Of a stretch of 64,000 nucleotides of DNA, positions 52,190 through 60,952 are shown piece by piece. The notes beneath the pieces were generated by a model. It saw only the letters and a program-made list of their open reading frames with translations. It was not told where the DNA came from and searched no databases. Both the position numbers and the translations under genes were made by a program. The DNA comes from Kribbella capetownensis (GTDB lineage: Bacteria; Actinomycetota; Actinomycetes; Propionibacteriales; Kribbellaceae): the NCBI RefSeq assembly GCF_004331485.1, contig NZ_SJKD01000002.1, positions 1-64,000 of the forward strand, read 5' to 3'. Each line of letters opens with the position of its first letter. Within the stretch, counting starts at the first letter, position 1.

Positions 52190-53200
52190 ATGCGCCTCAG
52201 GGGGACGATCCGCATCGCGGCCGGAGGAGCTGCCTTGTCCGCGACCGAATCCTCGGCCGAGCCCTCGACCTGGGCGCCGCTGCGGAGGAAGGTTTCCGCG
52301 GCCTGTGGGTGGCGCAGCTCGGCTCCAACATCGGCAGCTGGATGCAGTCGGTGGGTGCGCAGTGGACCGTCGTTCACCAGCCCAACGCGGCCGCCCTGGC
52401 ATCGATCGTCCAGGCGGCCGCACTCCTGCCCGTGCTGTTCGTATCGCTGCCCGCGGGCGTGCTCGCCGATGTGCTGGACCGAAGGCGACTGATCGCGATG
52501 GTCACGCTCGCGATGTCCCTCATCGCCGGCACGCTGGCAGTGCTGAGTGGTGAGGGCTTGCTGACGCCGACCGCCCTCATTGCGATCATCTTCCTGCTGC
52601 AGCTCGCCTTGCCCAGCTGGGTCCGGGCGCGCGCATTGGCGGTCTACATCATTGTTTTCCTGGGCGGGCAGGGGATCGGCGCCCTGATCTGGGGACTGGT
52701 GGCCGCGGCGCTGGGGGCGGCCGCAACCTTGGTGGTCTCGGGTGTCCTGCTCGTGCTGGGAGCGGCGTCGTTGGTGGTGATTCCGCTGCGGGCCCGGACC
52801 GGGGAGCTGGACTCGATCGTGGTCACGCCCTGGGCCGAACCGGAGATCGGCATCCTGACCGGGGAGGACGAGGACGTCGATCCGCGGTCCGGTCCCGTCC
52901 TCATCGAGGTCTCGTACCGCGTCGCGGCCGAGAACGGCGAGCAGTTCCGGGACGCAATGGCCGAGGTGGGCGAAGCGCGGCAGCGTACCGGAGCCCGCCG
53001 CTACGCCGTCTTCCGCGACGTCAGTACACCGGACCTGTACGTCGAGGTGTTCGAGCTGGCGTCCTGGGGCGAGCACCTGCGCCAGCACCATGAGCGCGTC
53101 ACCGGCCGGGACGCCGAGCTCTATCGCCGCGCCGGCGAACTCGCGCGAAGTACCGCGCGCCCGCCACCTGCTGGCGAACTGAGCCGTCAGCCGGTGTGTT
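52190..53200 (+). pseudogene. MFS exporter (MFS_3/EntS-like), frameshifted and internally deleted
   Basis: The start (ESSAEPSTWAPLRRK) and the first helix (FRGLWVAQLGSNIGSWMQSV) are in different frames; one base is lost near 52288. After five helices (VQAAALLPVLFVSLPAGVLA, RRRLIAMVTLAMSLIAGTLA) the sequence jumps to LPSWVRARALAVYIIVFLGG, skipping about 150-200 residues of the usual 12-helix protein. The C-terminal non-membrane domain (VSYRVAAENGEQFRDAMAEV) is retained. A drug/siderophore-type exporter once, now non-functional. Confidence 0.75.
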
Positions 53201-53287
53201 CGCGGATCCATTCGAGCGCGGGCTCGGCGTGGGCGGGCACGGAGATGTGGATGTCGCCGGGATGCAAGTCGAGAGTGGTGGGCGAGG
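53187..53287 (-). pseudogene. C-terminal gene scrap
   Basis: A frame without a start reads LDLHPGDIHISVPAHAEPAL then EWIREHTG and stops at 53187. It looks like the C-terminus of a lost enzyme caught between the MFS remnant and the epoxide hydrolase. Family not identified. Confidence 0.35.
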
Positions 53288-53288
53288 A

Positions 53289-54521
53289 TCAGCGACTCGG
53301 CTCCGCAAGCCTGTCTGCTCGCAGCGGTTGGAATGCGGCCCGCAGCTCGGCTGCGAACAGCTCGGGTTCTTCCCAAGCAGCGAAGTGACCGCCGCGCTCC
53401 GCTTCATGGAAGTAGGTGAGGGTGGGATAGGCCTGCTCGGCCCAACTGCGCGGTGTTTGCCAGATCTCGCCGGGGAAGCTGGTGAAGCCGACCGGGACCC
53501 GGACAGGGGGTGGCGGCGCTGGGTTCTGCGCGGCGGGTGCGTCGGGCCCATAGGCCTCCCAGTACGACCGGGCGGCTGAGGTCCCGGTGCCGGTCAGCCA
53601 GTACGTCGTGATGTTGTCCAGCACATGGTCGCGGGTCAGATTGCCGGAGGGCTGTCCGTCGACGAAGGCCCGGGAGATCTTGTAATAGGCGTCGGTATCG
53701 TGGTCGATCATCCAAGCGGCGAGGGCCGCGGGCGAGTCCAGGAGCGCGTAGCCGATCGTCTGCGGCCGGGTGGACTGCTCCACGAAGTAGCCGTTGCCGC
53801 TGGTCTGGAACGTCTTGATCGCCGCCTGCGCCGCACGTTCCTGCTCGGCTCCCGAAGGCAGGGCGGCGGGATCGTTCAGCGCGGGCACGAGCAGGTTGGT
53901 GTGGATGCCCACGAGCCCCTCGGGTGCCTGGCGGCCCATCGCGTCGGTGACGCCGGCACCTACGTCGCCGCCCTGCGCCACGAAGCGGGTGTAGCCGAGG
54001 CGGCGCATCAATTCTGCCCAGGCGCGAGCAGTGCGGCCGAGGTCCCAGCCGACTTCGGCGGGCTCGGCGGAGAAGCCATAGCCGGGCAGAGATGGCAGCA
54101 CTGCGTGAAACGCGTCTTGGGCGGTGCCGCCGTACCTGGTCGGGTCGGTCAGCGGACCAATCGAATCGAGCAGCTCCATGACCGAGCCGGGCCAGCCGTG
54201 CGTCATGATCAGCGGCAGTGCGTCGTCGTGCTGCGACCGCACGTGCAGAAAGTGGATCTCCACGCCGTCGATCTCGGAAGTGAACTGCGGCAGCGCGTTC
54301 AGCCGGGCCTCGACCCGGCCTACGTCGTACCCGCTCGCCCAGTACCTGCACACCGCCTGCATGGTGGCCAGTTGCACGCCCTGTGAGCGGTCTCCGACGA
54401 GCTCTCTGCTCGGCCAGCGGGTCGCGGCGAGGCGACGTACCAGTTCATCGAGTGCCCCCTGCGGTATGGCCACTGAGAACGGACGGATCGCGTCGGCGCC
54501 CGGCTTACTGGTCGTTGCCAC
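53289..54521 (-). CDS. Epoxide hydrolase (EHN domain plus alpha/beta hydrolase)
   Basis: A 410-residue protein with the N-terminal epoxide-hydrolase lid domain (RPFSVAIPQGALDELVRRLA, ATRWPS) and the hydrolase fold: HGWPGSVMEL, nucleophile region AQGGDVGAGVTD, acid region near DHVLDNITTYWLTGT, catalytic His in ERGGHFAAWEEPEL. The residue after the nucleophile Asp is Val where most relatives have Trp (GGDWG), which may affect the oxyanion site. The GTG at 54521 has GGAGG six bases upstream; the longer frame to 54626 is promoter DNA. It is related to the partial gene at 63288. Confidence 0.85.
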   Translation of the reverse strand: MATTSKPGADAIRPFSVAIPQGALDELVRRLAATRWPSRELVGDRSQGVQLATMQAVCRYWASGYDVGRVEARLNALPQFTSEIDGVEIHFLHVRSQHDDALPLIMTHGWPGSVMELLDSIGPLTDPTRYGGTAQDAFHAVLPSLPGYGFSAEPAEVGWDLGRTARAWAELMRRLGYTRFVAQGGDVGAGVTDAMGRQAPEGLVGIHTNLLVPALNDPAALPSGAEQERAAQAAIKTFQTSGNGYFVEQSTRPQTIGYALLDSPAALAAWMIDHDTDAYYKISRAFVDGQPSGNLTRDHVLDNITTYWLTGTGTSAARSYWEAYGPDAPAAQNPAPPPPVRVPVGFTSFPGEIWQTPRSWAEQAYPTLTYFHEAERGGHFAAWEEPELFAAELRAAFQPLRADRLAEPSR

Positions 54522-54569
54522 GATGGACCTCCAGAAGCGCAGGCGAATGCATCCCAGCAGGCTGACATG

Positions 54570-54598
54570 CGTTGGGCTGACACGGATCACCCCCAACG
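54570..54598. promoter_or_regulatory. Inverted repeat before the epoxide hydrolase
   Basis: CGTTGGG and CCCAACG, 15 bases apart, with a GGGGGTGATCCGTG stretch resembling the downstream part of the 17-bp dyad promoters. It ends 49 bases from the epoxide hydrolase start. The rest of 54599-54874 shows no gene. Confidence 0.35.
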
Positions 54599-54874
54599 GG
54601 TGACACCGTCCACGTAGCCCTTGCATTGATGCCGGTGTGCTGAGCTATCCGCTGACAGGTTTCTCTACGTCTTCAACCCCGCGACTCGCACCGAACCGAA
54701 CTACAAGCGCCCACCTGCTGTATGGACGGAGCACTGTTACTGCCTTCAAGCTGGCGACCTTCGTGAGGCGACTGCGGCGGTGACCGTCGATCCGGCCTGA
54801 CGTCGGCACGAGCGTTCAGGGTCATGATGGTGGGAGCGATGGATCAGCTCCGTGGTTGTGGAGAGGGGAGGGGC

Positions 54875-56782
54875 ATGACCTTGCCGCAGGATCCGAGTCG
54901 GAGCGCTCACCCGCCGATCGCGGACTACGCCTTCCTGTCGGATTGCGAGTCCAACTGCTTGATCGCGCCCAGCGGCGCGGTGGAGTGGATGTGCCTGCCA
55001 CGGCACGATTCACCCAGCGTGTTCGGGGCGATTCTCGACCGCGCCGCGGGGAGCTTCCGGCTCGGTCCGTACGGCGTACAGGTGCCCGCCGCGCGCCGCT
55101 ATCTGCCAGGCAGCCTGATGCTCGAAACGACCTGGAAGTCGTCGACCGGTTGGCTGATAGTCCGCGATGCTCTGCTCATGGGGCCGTGGCACAACGTCTC
55201 CGAGAGGTCGCTGACTCACCGGCGGACGCCGACCGATTACGACGCGGAGCACTGTTTGCTGCGGACGGTGAAATGCGTCAGCGGTGCTGTGGATCTCTCG
55301 ATGGTGTGCGAGCCGATGTTCGGATACGGCCGGCGCGAAGCAAGCTGGCGGTACGACGGCCTCGGGTACGCTCACGCGGTGGCAGACTGCCCTGCCCAAG
55401 ATCATGACCTCACACTCAGCCTGACCACCGATCTACGCCTCGGTCTCGAGGGCCGTACGGCCCAGGCGCGGACCCGGATGTCGCAAGGCGATACGGCGTT
55501 CGTGGCGCTGTCGTGGTCGGTGCTGTCGCCTCCGCAGACGTGGGCGGAAGCCCTCGAGCGGATGGGGCGGACCGCGGAGTACTGGCGGCAATGGATCAAT
55601 GTCGGTGTGTTCCCGGACCACCCGTGGAGTCGCTATCTGGCGCGCAGCGCACTCACGTTGAAAGGACTCACCTTTGCGCCTACCGGGGCACTGCTTGCCG
55701 CCGCGACGACGTCGTTGCCTGAGACGCCGTACGGTGAGCGGAACTGGGACTATCGCTACTCGTGGGTCCGGGACTCGACGTTCGCCCTCTGGGGGCTGTA
55801 CACGATCGGGCTCGATCGCGAGGCGAACGATTTCTTCTGCTTCCTCACCGAGATGTGTGACGGCGATCAGGACATCCAGATCATGTACGGCATCGGCGGT
55901 GAACGCGAGTTGCCCGAACAGATTCTGGACCAGTTGAGCGGTTACGAAGGCGCGAGGCCGGTCCGGGTCGGCAATGCCGCCTACCTTCAGTGTCAGCACG
56001 ACGTCTGGGGTGCCATTCTCGACTCGGTGTACCTGCACGCGAGAACGCGCGACCAGGTGACTGAAAGCCTGTGGCCGTTCCTCAAGCGACAGGCGGAAAC
56101 GGCAGCGAAGCAGTGGCGCGAGCCCGACCGCGGAATCTGGGAGTCACGCGGTGAACCACAGCACTTCACGTCCTCCAAGCTGATGTGCTGGGTGGCGATG
56201 GATCGTGGTGCCAAGCTGGCCCGGCTGCACGACGAGCCCGGATTTGCCGACGACTGGGAGGCGGTCGCCGACGAGATCCGCGCCGACATCTGCGCCAACG
56301 GTGTCGACGACCGGGGGGTCTTCGTGCAGCGGTACGGCGCCACCACCCTCGATGCCTCACTGCTGCTCCTGCCGTTGCTGCGGTTCCTGCCGGCCGACGA
56401 TCCGCGGGTGCGCGCGACCGTACGGGCTATCGCCGACGAACTCACCGAGGACGGCATGGTGCTGCGTTACCGCGTCTCGGAGACCGATGACGGGATGCAC
56501 GGGACAGAGGGGACGTTCACGATCTGCTCGTTCTGGCTGGTGTCTGCGCTCGTGGAGATCGGTGAACTGGACGAAGCCACCGCCCTCTGCGAGAAGCTCC
56601 TGTCCTACGCGAGCCCGCTGGGCCTCTACGCCGAGGAGATCGACCCGCCGAGCGGCCGCCACCTCGGCAACTTCCCGCAGGCCTTCACCCACCTGGCCAT
56701 GATCAACGCCATTACGCACATCATCCGCGCCGAGCAAGCAGCCGGAGCGACCACCTTCGTCCCCGCACACCAGCGACTCTGA
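54875..56782 (+). CDS. GH15-family glycosidase (trehalase/glucoamylase-like)
   Basis: A 635-residue protein with the bacterial GH15 layout: N-terminal beta-sandwich ([40 protein letters not shown]) and an (alpha/alpha)6 barrel ([20 protein letters not shown]). The two catalytic Glu regions are [15 protein letters not shown] and [20 protein letters not shown]. Actinobacterial homologues include alpha,alpha-trehalases and glucoamylase-like enzymes, and sequence alone does not decide. No signal peptide. The ATG at 54875 follows GAGGGGAGGGG. Confidence 0.85.
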   Translation: MTLPQDPSRSAHPPIADYAFLSDCESNCLIAPSGAVEWMCLPRHDSPSVFGAILDRAAGSFRLGPYGVQVPAARRYLPGSLMLETTWKSSTGWLIVRDALLMGPWHNVSERSLTHRRTPTDYDAEHCLLRTVKCVSGAVDLSMVCEPMFGYGRREASWRYDGLGYAHAVADCPAQDHDLTLSLTTDLRLGLEGRTAQARTRMSQGDTAFVALSWSVLSPPQTWAEALERMGRTAEYWRQWINVGVFPDHPWSRYLARSALTLKGLTFAPTGALLAAATTSLPETPYGERNWDYRYSWVRDSTFALWGLYTIGLDREANDFFCFLTEMCDGDQDIQIMYGIGGERELPEQILDQLSGYEGARPVRVGNAAYLQCQHDVWGAILDSVYLHARTRDQVTESLWPFLKRQAETAAKQWREPDRGIWESRGEPQHFTSSKLMCWVAMDRGAKLARLHDEPGFADDWEAVADEIRADICANGVDDRGVFVQRYGATTLDASLLLLPLLRFLPADDPRVRATVRAIADELTEDGMVLRYRVSETDDGMHGTEGTFTICSFWLVSALVEIGELDEATALCEKLLSYASPLGLYAEEIDPPSGRHLGNFPQAFTHLAMINAITHIIRAEQAAGATTFVPAHQRL

Positions 56783-56844
56783 TCGGTGGATGATGTTGCA
56801 ACAGCACGTTGGGGGCTCCTGTAGCGGCTGGTGAATCTGGGCGG

Positions 56845-57579
56845 TCAGGCGGCGTCGTCGAGGAGTTTCCAGCGGGGGTCGCTGTCGGGCCAGTGGTTGA
56901 CGAGGGCGTCGACGGCCAGTTGGTGGGTGGCCGGATCGAGTACGCCGTGATCGGTGGCTGCCGCGAGTACCTCGAGATAGGTGGCGACTGACTCGACCGG
57001 GAGCGTCTTGGCGATCGACGCCACTGAGGTGGCGACGTCGCGCATGTCGACGAGAGTGAAGACACCGACGAGGTCTGCGCCTTCGGCTTGGAGTTCGTCG
57101 GCGAAGGCTTCGAGCGCCGCACCCGAGGAGACGGCGTCGTCGACGAGGAGCACTCGCCGGCCGGCGACCGACGCGCCGCGGACGTGCGGCTCGTGGTCCT
57201 CATGCCCGACGTATCCGGGCTTGCGGACGAAGGCGAAGGCGAGGTCGCCGGCCAGCGCGACCGCGGTGGCGAGCGGGATGCCGCCGGTTTCGGCGCCGAC
57301 GATCACGTCCACGCCGAGCCGGCGCGCGAAGGCTGCACCTGGTACGGCGAGGTCGTGGAGCAAGTGCGGGTCGCCGTACGCGTTCTCGTTGGAGAGCGGG
57401 TGCAGCGGGAGCCGGGTCTTCATGTCCCAGTGAGCGATGCCGGGCCGGACCAGGCCCGGAACAGCAGCGAGGCGGGCTACGAGGTCGGTGCGCGATGTTG
57501 GCACGGCGGCGAGGCGGGGAATGTCGGCGCGCTCGGCGACTATTGTTCGATTGACGTTTGCGAGCTTCTTCGTGTTCAT
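56845..57579 (-). CDS. Orotate-phosphoribosyltransferase-like protein, paralogue of 51290
   Basis: A 244-residue PRTase-fold protein nearly collinear with the one at 51290: HWDMKTRLPLHPLS, VIVGAETGGIPLATAVA, FVRKPGYVGHEDHEPHVRG, PRPP loop RRVLLVDDAVSSGAALE, tail LAVDALVNHWPDSDPRW. It has about 25 extra N-terminal residues from the ATG at 57579, for which no clear ribosome binding site is visible; internal non-ATG starts are possible. A 17-bp dyad-type element lies upstream, as for the paralogue. Two such genes under the same control suggest a dosage or isoenzyme role. Confidence 0.8.
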   Translation of the reverse strand: MNTKKLANVNRTIVAERADIPRLAAVPTSRTDLVARLAAVPGLVRPGIAHWDMKTRLPLHPLSNENAYGDPHLLHDLAVPGAAFARRLGVDVIVGAETGGIPLATAVALAGDLAFAFVRKPGYVGHEDHEPHVRGASVAGRRVLLVDDAVSSGAALEAFADELQAEGADLVGVFTLVDMRDVATSVASIAKTLPVESVATYLEVLAAATDHGVLDPATHQLAVDALVNHWPDSDPRWKLLDDAA

Positions 57580-57614
57580 ACCATCGACGATCGCGCTGGG
57601 CTGCGCGGATCGCG

Positions 57615-57631
57615 TCCGTGGTAATCCCTGG
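57615..57631 (-). promoter_or_regulatory. 17-bp dyad family, element 6 (PRTase paralogue)
   Basis: Minus strand CCAGGG-ATTAC-CACGGA followed by CGCGATCC. Left half exact, right half degenerate; closely matches element 4. Confidence 0.5.
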
Positions 57632-57749
57632 TCAGTACCCCAGTGGAGGCAGGAGTCTCGGAGCCGCGCGAAGTTGATCAAGTGTTGGCGACAGCCCGCT
57701 CTGGCCACCGGACTTCGCAGCCCGTGGCCAGGCGAGGGGTTCTGGAGCG

Positions 57750-58577
57750 TCAGTGGCGTCGCCACCAGTCGGTGAGGAGAGAGGAATAGATGGCTGAGGC
57801 TTCCTCCCAGACGAAGTGGCCGGAGTCGACGACATCATGCGTACTGCTGGGCAGCCGATCGTCCAGGAAGTGGCCGTTGGTGGAGGGGACCGCCGTGTCC
57901 CGGGAGCCCGAGATGATCCGGACCGGAGTCTGGATCGTGGGTAGCAGGTCGCGCAGCACAGGCAGATCGGCCGGGTAGGCGCGGACGTAGCGCATCGAGT
58001 CGGCGAACCTGCGACCCGAGTAGGACTCGAGATAGTCGGCGCGGATAGGCCCAGGCACGGGGTACGCCGGAGTCAGACGTTCGACCGTCCCTGCGACGAT
58101 CCGCCGCCCGTCTGTGTGCTCGTATTCATCGACGTTCGGCGCGGTGACCCAGCTGGCCAGTGGCTCGCCGAGCTCGAACGGGATCGACGCAGCGCCGGAC
58201 CCGACGACGACGGTGTGGAAGCGGTCGGGATGGGCCGAAGCAGCGAACAGGGCCGCGCTGGTTCCGATGTCGGGAGCAACGAGGTGGACCTGGTCCAATT
58301 GCAGAGCGTCGAGCAGCTGTACGACGAACTCGGCCATGGCCTGCGGCGACATCAGGTCGGCGCGGCTGTCCGACTGGCCGAACCCCGGTAGGTCGACGGC
58401 GACGAGATGATCTTCGCGAGCAAGGTGCGCCCAGATCGGTTCGAAGGCGTAGAGGCTTTCGGGCCAGGGGTTGAGCAGCAGGACGTCAGGCCCGGGCGTA
58501 CGGCTGTCGGCGTACCTGATCGACAGCCCGTCGACGGTGATGCGTTCGGTGGCGATCTGTGTGGTGACCATGGTCAT
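57750..58577 (-). CDS. Alpha/beta hydrolase with Asp nucleophile (dehalogenase/epoxide-hydrolase-like)
   Basis: A 275-residue hydrolase: LLLNPWPESLYAFEPIWAHL (oxyanion region), VDLPGFGQSDSRADLMS, nucleophile elbow LVAPDIGTSAALFAA with Asp, and catalytic His in DVVDSGHFVWEEA. An Asp nucleophile points to epoxide or haloalkane substrates. The ATG at 58577 overlaps the stop of the upstream hydrolase gene (ATGA), so the two are coupled. The upstream partner lacks its own nucleophile region, see that entry. Confidence 0.82.
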   Translation of the reverse strand: MTMVTTQIATERITVDGLSIRYADSRTPGPDVLLLNPWPESLYAFEPIWAHLAREDHLVAVDLPGFGQSDSRADLMSPQAMAEFVVQLLDALQLDQVHLVAPDIGTSAALFAASAHPDRFHTVVVGSGAASIPFELGEPLASWVTAPNVDEYEHTDGRRIVAGTVERLTPAYPVPGPIRADYLESYSGRRFADSMRYVRAYPADLPVLRDLLPTIQTPVRIISGSRDTAVPSTNGHFLDDRLPSSTHDVVDSGHFVWEEASAIYSSLLTDWWRRH

Positions 58578-59248
58578 CTCCCGGACAAGAACTCGGTGAC
58601 CAGCTCTGCGAACTGGCGGGGGTACTGGAACAGGAATCCGTGTGCGGCGTCGGGATCGATCCGCGGCCGCGCGTCGGGCAGATGGTCGGCGAGGAGTTGG
58701 GAATTCACCGTCGGAATCATCATGTCGTTGTTGCCGTTGGCAACGAGAGTCGGCTGGGTGATGGCGGCCAGTCGGTTGAGCCGGCTCGGGTCGGAGATGC
58801 CCCACTCGACGATGGCGTCGGACTGGGCGCGGGCGACTTCGGGGCCGTTGTTGGCGGCGTTCGCCACCCGTTCGATGTCGAAGGTCCAGCCGTGCATCTG
58901 GTGTCCGCCGCGCGGTCCGGTGCCGGCCAGGACGATCCGGCGAACGGCGCGGTGCCGCAGCACGTCACGCGCCATCTGCGTCACCGTCACCGGAACTTTG
59001 CCGGTGGACTGTCCGACGCCGGTGTTGTCGAGCAGGATCACCTCGCGGTGAGCCGCGATCGAGTCAATGAGCAACGGATCCCAGGTGTCGAGGTGGCCGT
59101 GGAAGTGCTGGAGGAAGAGCAGCGGTGGTCGCTGCTCCTCGCTCGCGCCGAAGCGTCGGTGGGCGTAGGTAACACCGCTGGAGGTTTCGATCGTCAGGAT
59201 CGGGGCCGTCAGCGCTGAAATCTCGGCGGCCTGTGTTGTGGTCGGCAT
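58574..59248 (-). CDS. Alpha/beta hydrolase lacking the nucleophile elbow
   Basis: A 224-residue protein, shorter than the roughly 270-280 residues of close family types. The start (LLFLQHFHGHLDTWDPLLID, VILLDNTGVGQSTGKVP) and the end (ITQPTLVANGNNDMMIPTVN, then DAAHGFLFQYP) are normal. Between TQMARDVL and RRIVLAGTGPRGG about 25 residues are missing, exactly where GFSxGG should supply the nucleophile Ser. The lid after GPRGG also looks short. The deletions keep the frame. Either it is recent decay without a frame break, or the protein has a non-catalytic or partner role. Confidence 0.72.
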   Translation of the reverse strand: MPTTTQAAEISALTAPILTIETSSGVTYAHRRFGASEEQRPPLLFLQHFHGHLDTWDPLLIDSIAAHREVILLDNTGVGQSTGKVPVTVTQMARDVLRHRAVRRIVLAGTGPRGGHQMHGWTFDIERVANAANNGPEVARAQSDAIVEWGISDPSRLNRLAAITQPTLVANGNNDMMIPTVNSQLLADHLPDARPRIDPDAAHGFLFQYPRQFAELVTEFLSGR

Positions 59249-59252
59249 GGTT

Positions 59253-59702
59253 TCACGCCTTGACGTTGCGGGCTTCGATGGCTTTGACGGTGTTGTCGAA
59301 GGCCTTGGCCAGGACGCCCTTGCCGATGGTGCCGAGGACGAGCCCGAGGAAGTGGCCTTTGAGGTTCTTGCCCTGGCGTACGACGACCGCGTCGACGGCG
59401 GTCGTGCCGTCGGGCTGCGATGTGAAGGTGTAGGTGTGGCCGGAGTTACCGCCCCAGATGTTGGAGTCTGTTGTCTTCATGACGACGCGGTGGGGGTCGG
59501 ACCAGTCGTAGGAGAGGCGTTCCCAGACGCCGCCGGAGCCTTCAGTGACGTCCGCGTACTGCGGGCCTCGGTCGTGGACCTTGAGGTAGTCGTCGGCGCT
59601 GTTGCCGAAGATCTTTGAGCGGCCGGGACCGAAGTCGGTGAGAGCGGCCAGGAACTGTGCGGGTGACGCGGTCGTGTTGCCGTGCAGGTGGATGGTGGAC
59701 AC
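59253..59702 (-). CDS. SRPBCC-like protein, paralogue of the gene at 45828
   Basis: A 149-residue protein collinear with the 45828-46301 product (LTDFGPGRSKIFGNSADDY, DVTEGSGGVWERLSYDWSDP, SGHTYTFTSQPDGTTAVDAV, KNLKGHFLG). The GTG at 59702 is preceded by AAGGAG. It is divergent from the exported hydrolase at 59929; the 226-base intergenic region holds two dyads, one facing each gene. It probably forms an operon with the two hydrolases downstream on the minus strand, as the gaps are small. Confidence 0.82.
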   Translation of the reverse strand: MSTIHLHGNTTASPAQFLAALTDFGPGRSKIFGNSADDYLKVHDRGPQYADVTEGSGGVWERLSYDWSDPHRVVMKTTDSNIWGGNSGHTYTFTSQPDGTTAVDAVVVRQGKNLKGHFLGLVLGTIGKGVLAKAFDNTVKAIEARNVKA

Positions 59703-59764
59703 TTCATGCTCCTTGTCGTGGGTGCCTTGCGAGACCAAGTTCGCGCCGGCACCCCGGCATCACA

Positions 59765-59781
59765 CCAGTGAGATGCACTGG
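59765..59781 (-). promoter_or_regulatory. 17-bp dyad family, element 7 (SRPBCC)
   Basis: CCAGTG-AGATG-CACTGG; with flanks ACACCAGTG and CACTGGTGT form an exact 9-bp inverted repeat. 63 bases before the GTG of the SRPBCC gene. Confidence 0.7.
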
Positions 59782-59846
59782 TGTCCTCCCGGGCGTTCCT
59801 GTCGCTGTCGGTCGACGGCGTTCCGGACTGCGCACCAGGCACTGGA

Positions 59847-59863
59847 CTAGGGACTTGCCCTGG
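59847..59863 (+). promoter_or_regulatory. 17-bp dyad family, element 8 (exported hydrolase)
   Basis: CTAGGG-ACTTG-CCCTGG followed by GGTGATGCGTCAAC, nearly identical to element 3. 66 bases before the hydrolase ATG. Confidence 0.7.
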
Positions 59864-59928
59864 GGTGATGCGTCAACCAACGGCGGACTGTGGTGACAAC
59901 CGAACCACTCCGAACGATTGGAAGACTG

Positions 59929-60729
59929 ATGTTCAAGGCAAAGAATCTGCTCGTGGCTGCGGCCGGTGCTGCGGTGCTCCTGACCGGCGCGAGCACTGCA
60001 CAGGCTGCTCAGACCGGGCAGGCCGCCCAGTCCGGGCAGGTGAAACCGACGATCGTCCTGCTGCATGGTGCGTACGCAGACGGCTCGAGCTGGTCCGGAG
60101 TCACCAGCCGGCTCCAGCACGACGGCTACAAAGTGGTTGCGCCGGCCGTGCCGCTGCGCGGGATCGCGTCCGACACGTCGTACCTGAGCGGCGTACTCGC
60201 GACCATTCCGGGGCCGAAGGTGCTCGTCGGCCATTCGTACGGCGGTGCGCTGGTCAGCGAGCTCGCGGACACCTCCGGGGTGAAGTCGCTCGTGTACGTG
60301 GCCGCGTTCATCCCGCAGGCCGGCGAGACGCTGGGGGCGCTCAACTCGCAGTTCCCGGGCAGTGAGCTCGGCCCGGACGTGACCAACGTGATCAGCTATC
60401 CCGGTGGAGTCGACTTGGCGCTGAATCCGGACAAGGCCGGTCCGATCCTGGGCGCGGACATTCCCCCGCGAGAGGGTGCGGTGTTCCTGGCGGCGCAGCG
60501 GCCGGTTGCGGCGGCGGCGTTCAGCGAGTCGGTGGAGGAGACCGCTCCGGCGGCGCTGCCGAAGTACGCGGTCATCCCGACCGGTGACAAGGCGATCGCC
60601 CCGGCTGCGGAGCGCTTCATGGCCACCCGGGCCGGGGCCACGAAGGTCGAGGTCTCCGGCGCGTCGCACCTGGTCGCGGTATCCCAGCCGGGGGTCGTGA
60701 CCCAGGTGATCGAGCGAGCCGCCCGTTGA
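59929..60729 (+). CDS. Exported alpha/beta hydrolase
   Basis: A 266-residue protein with signal peptide FKAKNLLVAAAGAAVLLTG and AxA site (AQAAQ, near residue 28). The mature part is an esterase-type hydrolase: IVLLHGAYADGSSW, nucleophile Ser in VLVGHSYGGALVSE, and catalytic His in GASHLVAVSQP. Similar enzymes act on small esters or lactones. The ATG at 59929 follows TGGAAG. A decayed copy lies at 46319, in each case with an SRPBCC gene next to it. A strong terminator follows. Confidence 0.85.
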   Translation: MFKAKNLLVAAAGAAVLLTGASTAQAAQTGQAAQSGQVKPTIVLLHGAYADGSSWSGVTSRLQHDGYKVVAPAVPLRGIASDTSYLSGVLATIPGPKVLVGHSYGGALVSELADTSGVKSLVYVAAFIPQAGETLGALNSQFPGSELGPDVTNVISYPGGVDLALNPDKAGPILGADIPPREGAVFLAAQRPVAAAAFSESVEETAPAALPKYAVIPTGDKAIAPAAERFMATRAGATKVEVSGASHLVAVSQPGVVTQVIERAAR

Positions 60730-60747
60730 TCCCAGCTCGCGCGACAA

Positions 60748-60777
60748 GCCGGTCGGAGCGTGGACGCTCCGGCCGGC
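60748..60777 (+). terminator. Hairpin terminator after the exported hydrolase
   Basis: GCCGGTCGGAGCG and CGCTCCGGCCGGC form a 13-bp stem with one G-T pair and a TGGA loop, 18 bases after the stop codon. Confidence 0.8.
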
Positions 60778-60783
60778 CTCGTG

Positions 60784-60952
60784 TGTCACCGACCCCAACG
60801 CGTTGTCGATCCCACCGCACCTCAACCGCGCCCAGGCGAAGGGTTTCACGCTCGCCGCGACGAAGGTGGTGCTCGACGGAGGCGTCGGCCGGATGCTCGA
60901 ACTCGCCCGAGCGGATGTCCGGAACATCCCTCGCCCATCGCTGATCCGCTGA
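60784..60952 (+). pseudogene. C-terminal fragment of an unidentified enzyme
   Basis: A start-less frame reads NALSIPPHLNRAQAKGFTLA, then ATKVVLDGGVGRMLELARAD and stops at 60952. It has the codon use of a real gene and directly follows a terminator, so it is the tail of a gene whose front has been lost. I do not recognise the family. From 60953 to 61189 nothing else is seen. Confidence 0.4.
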
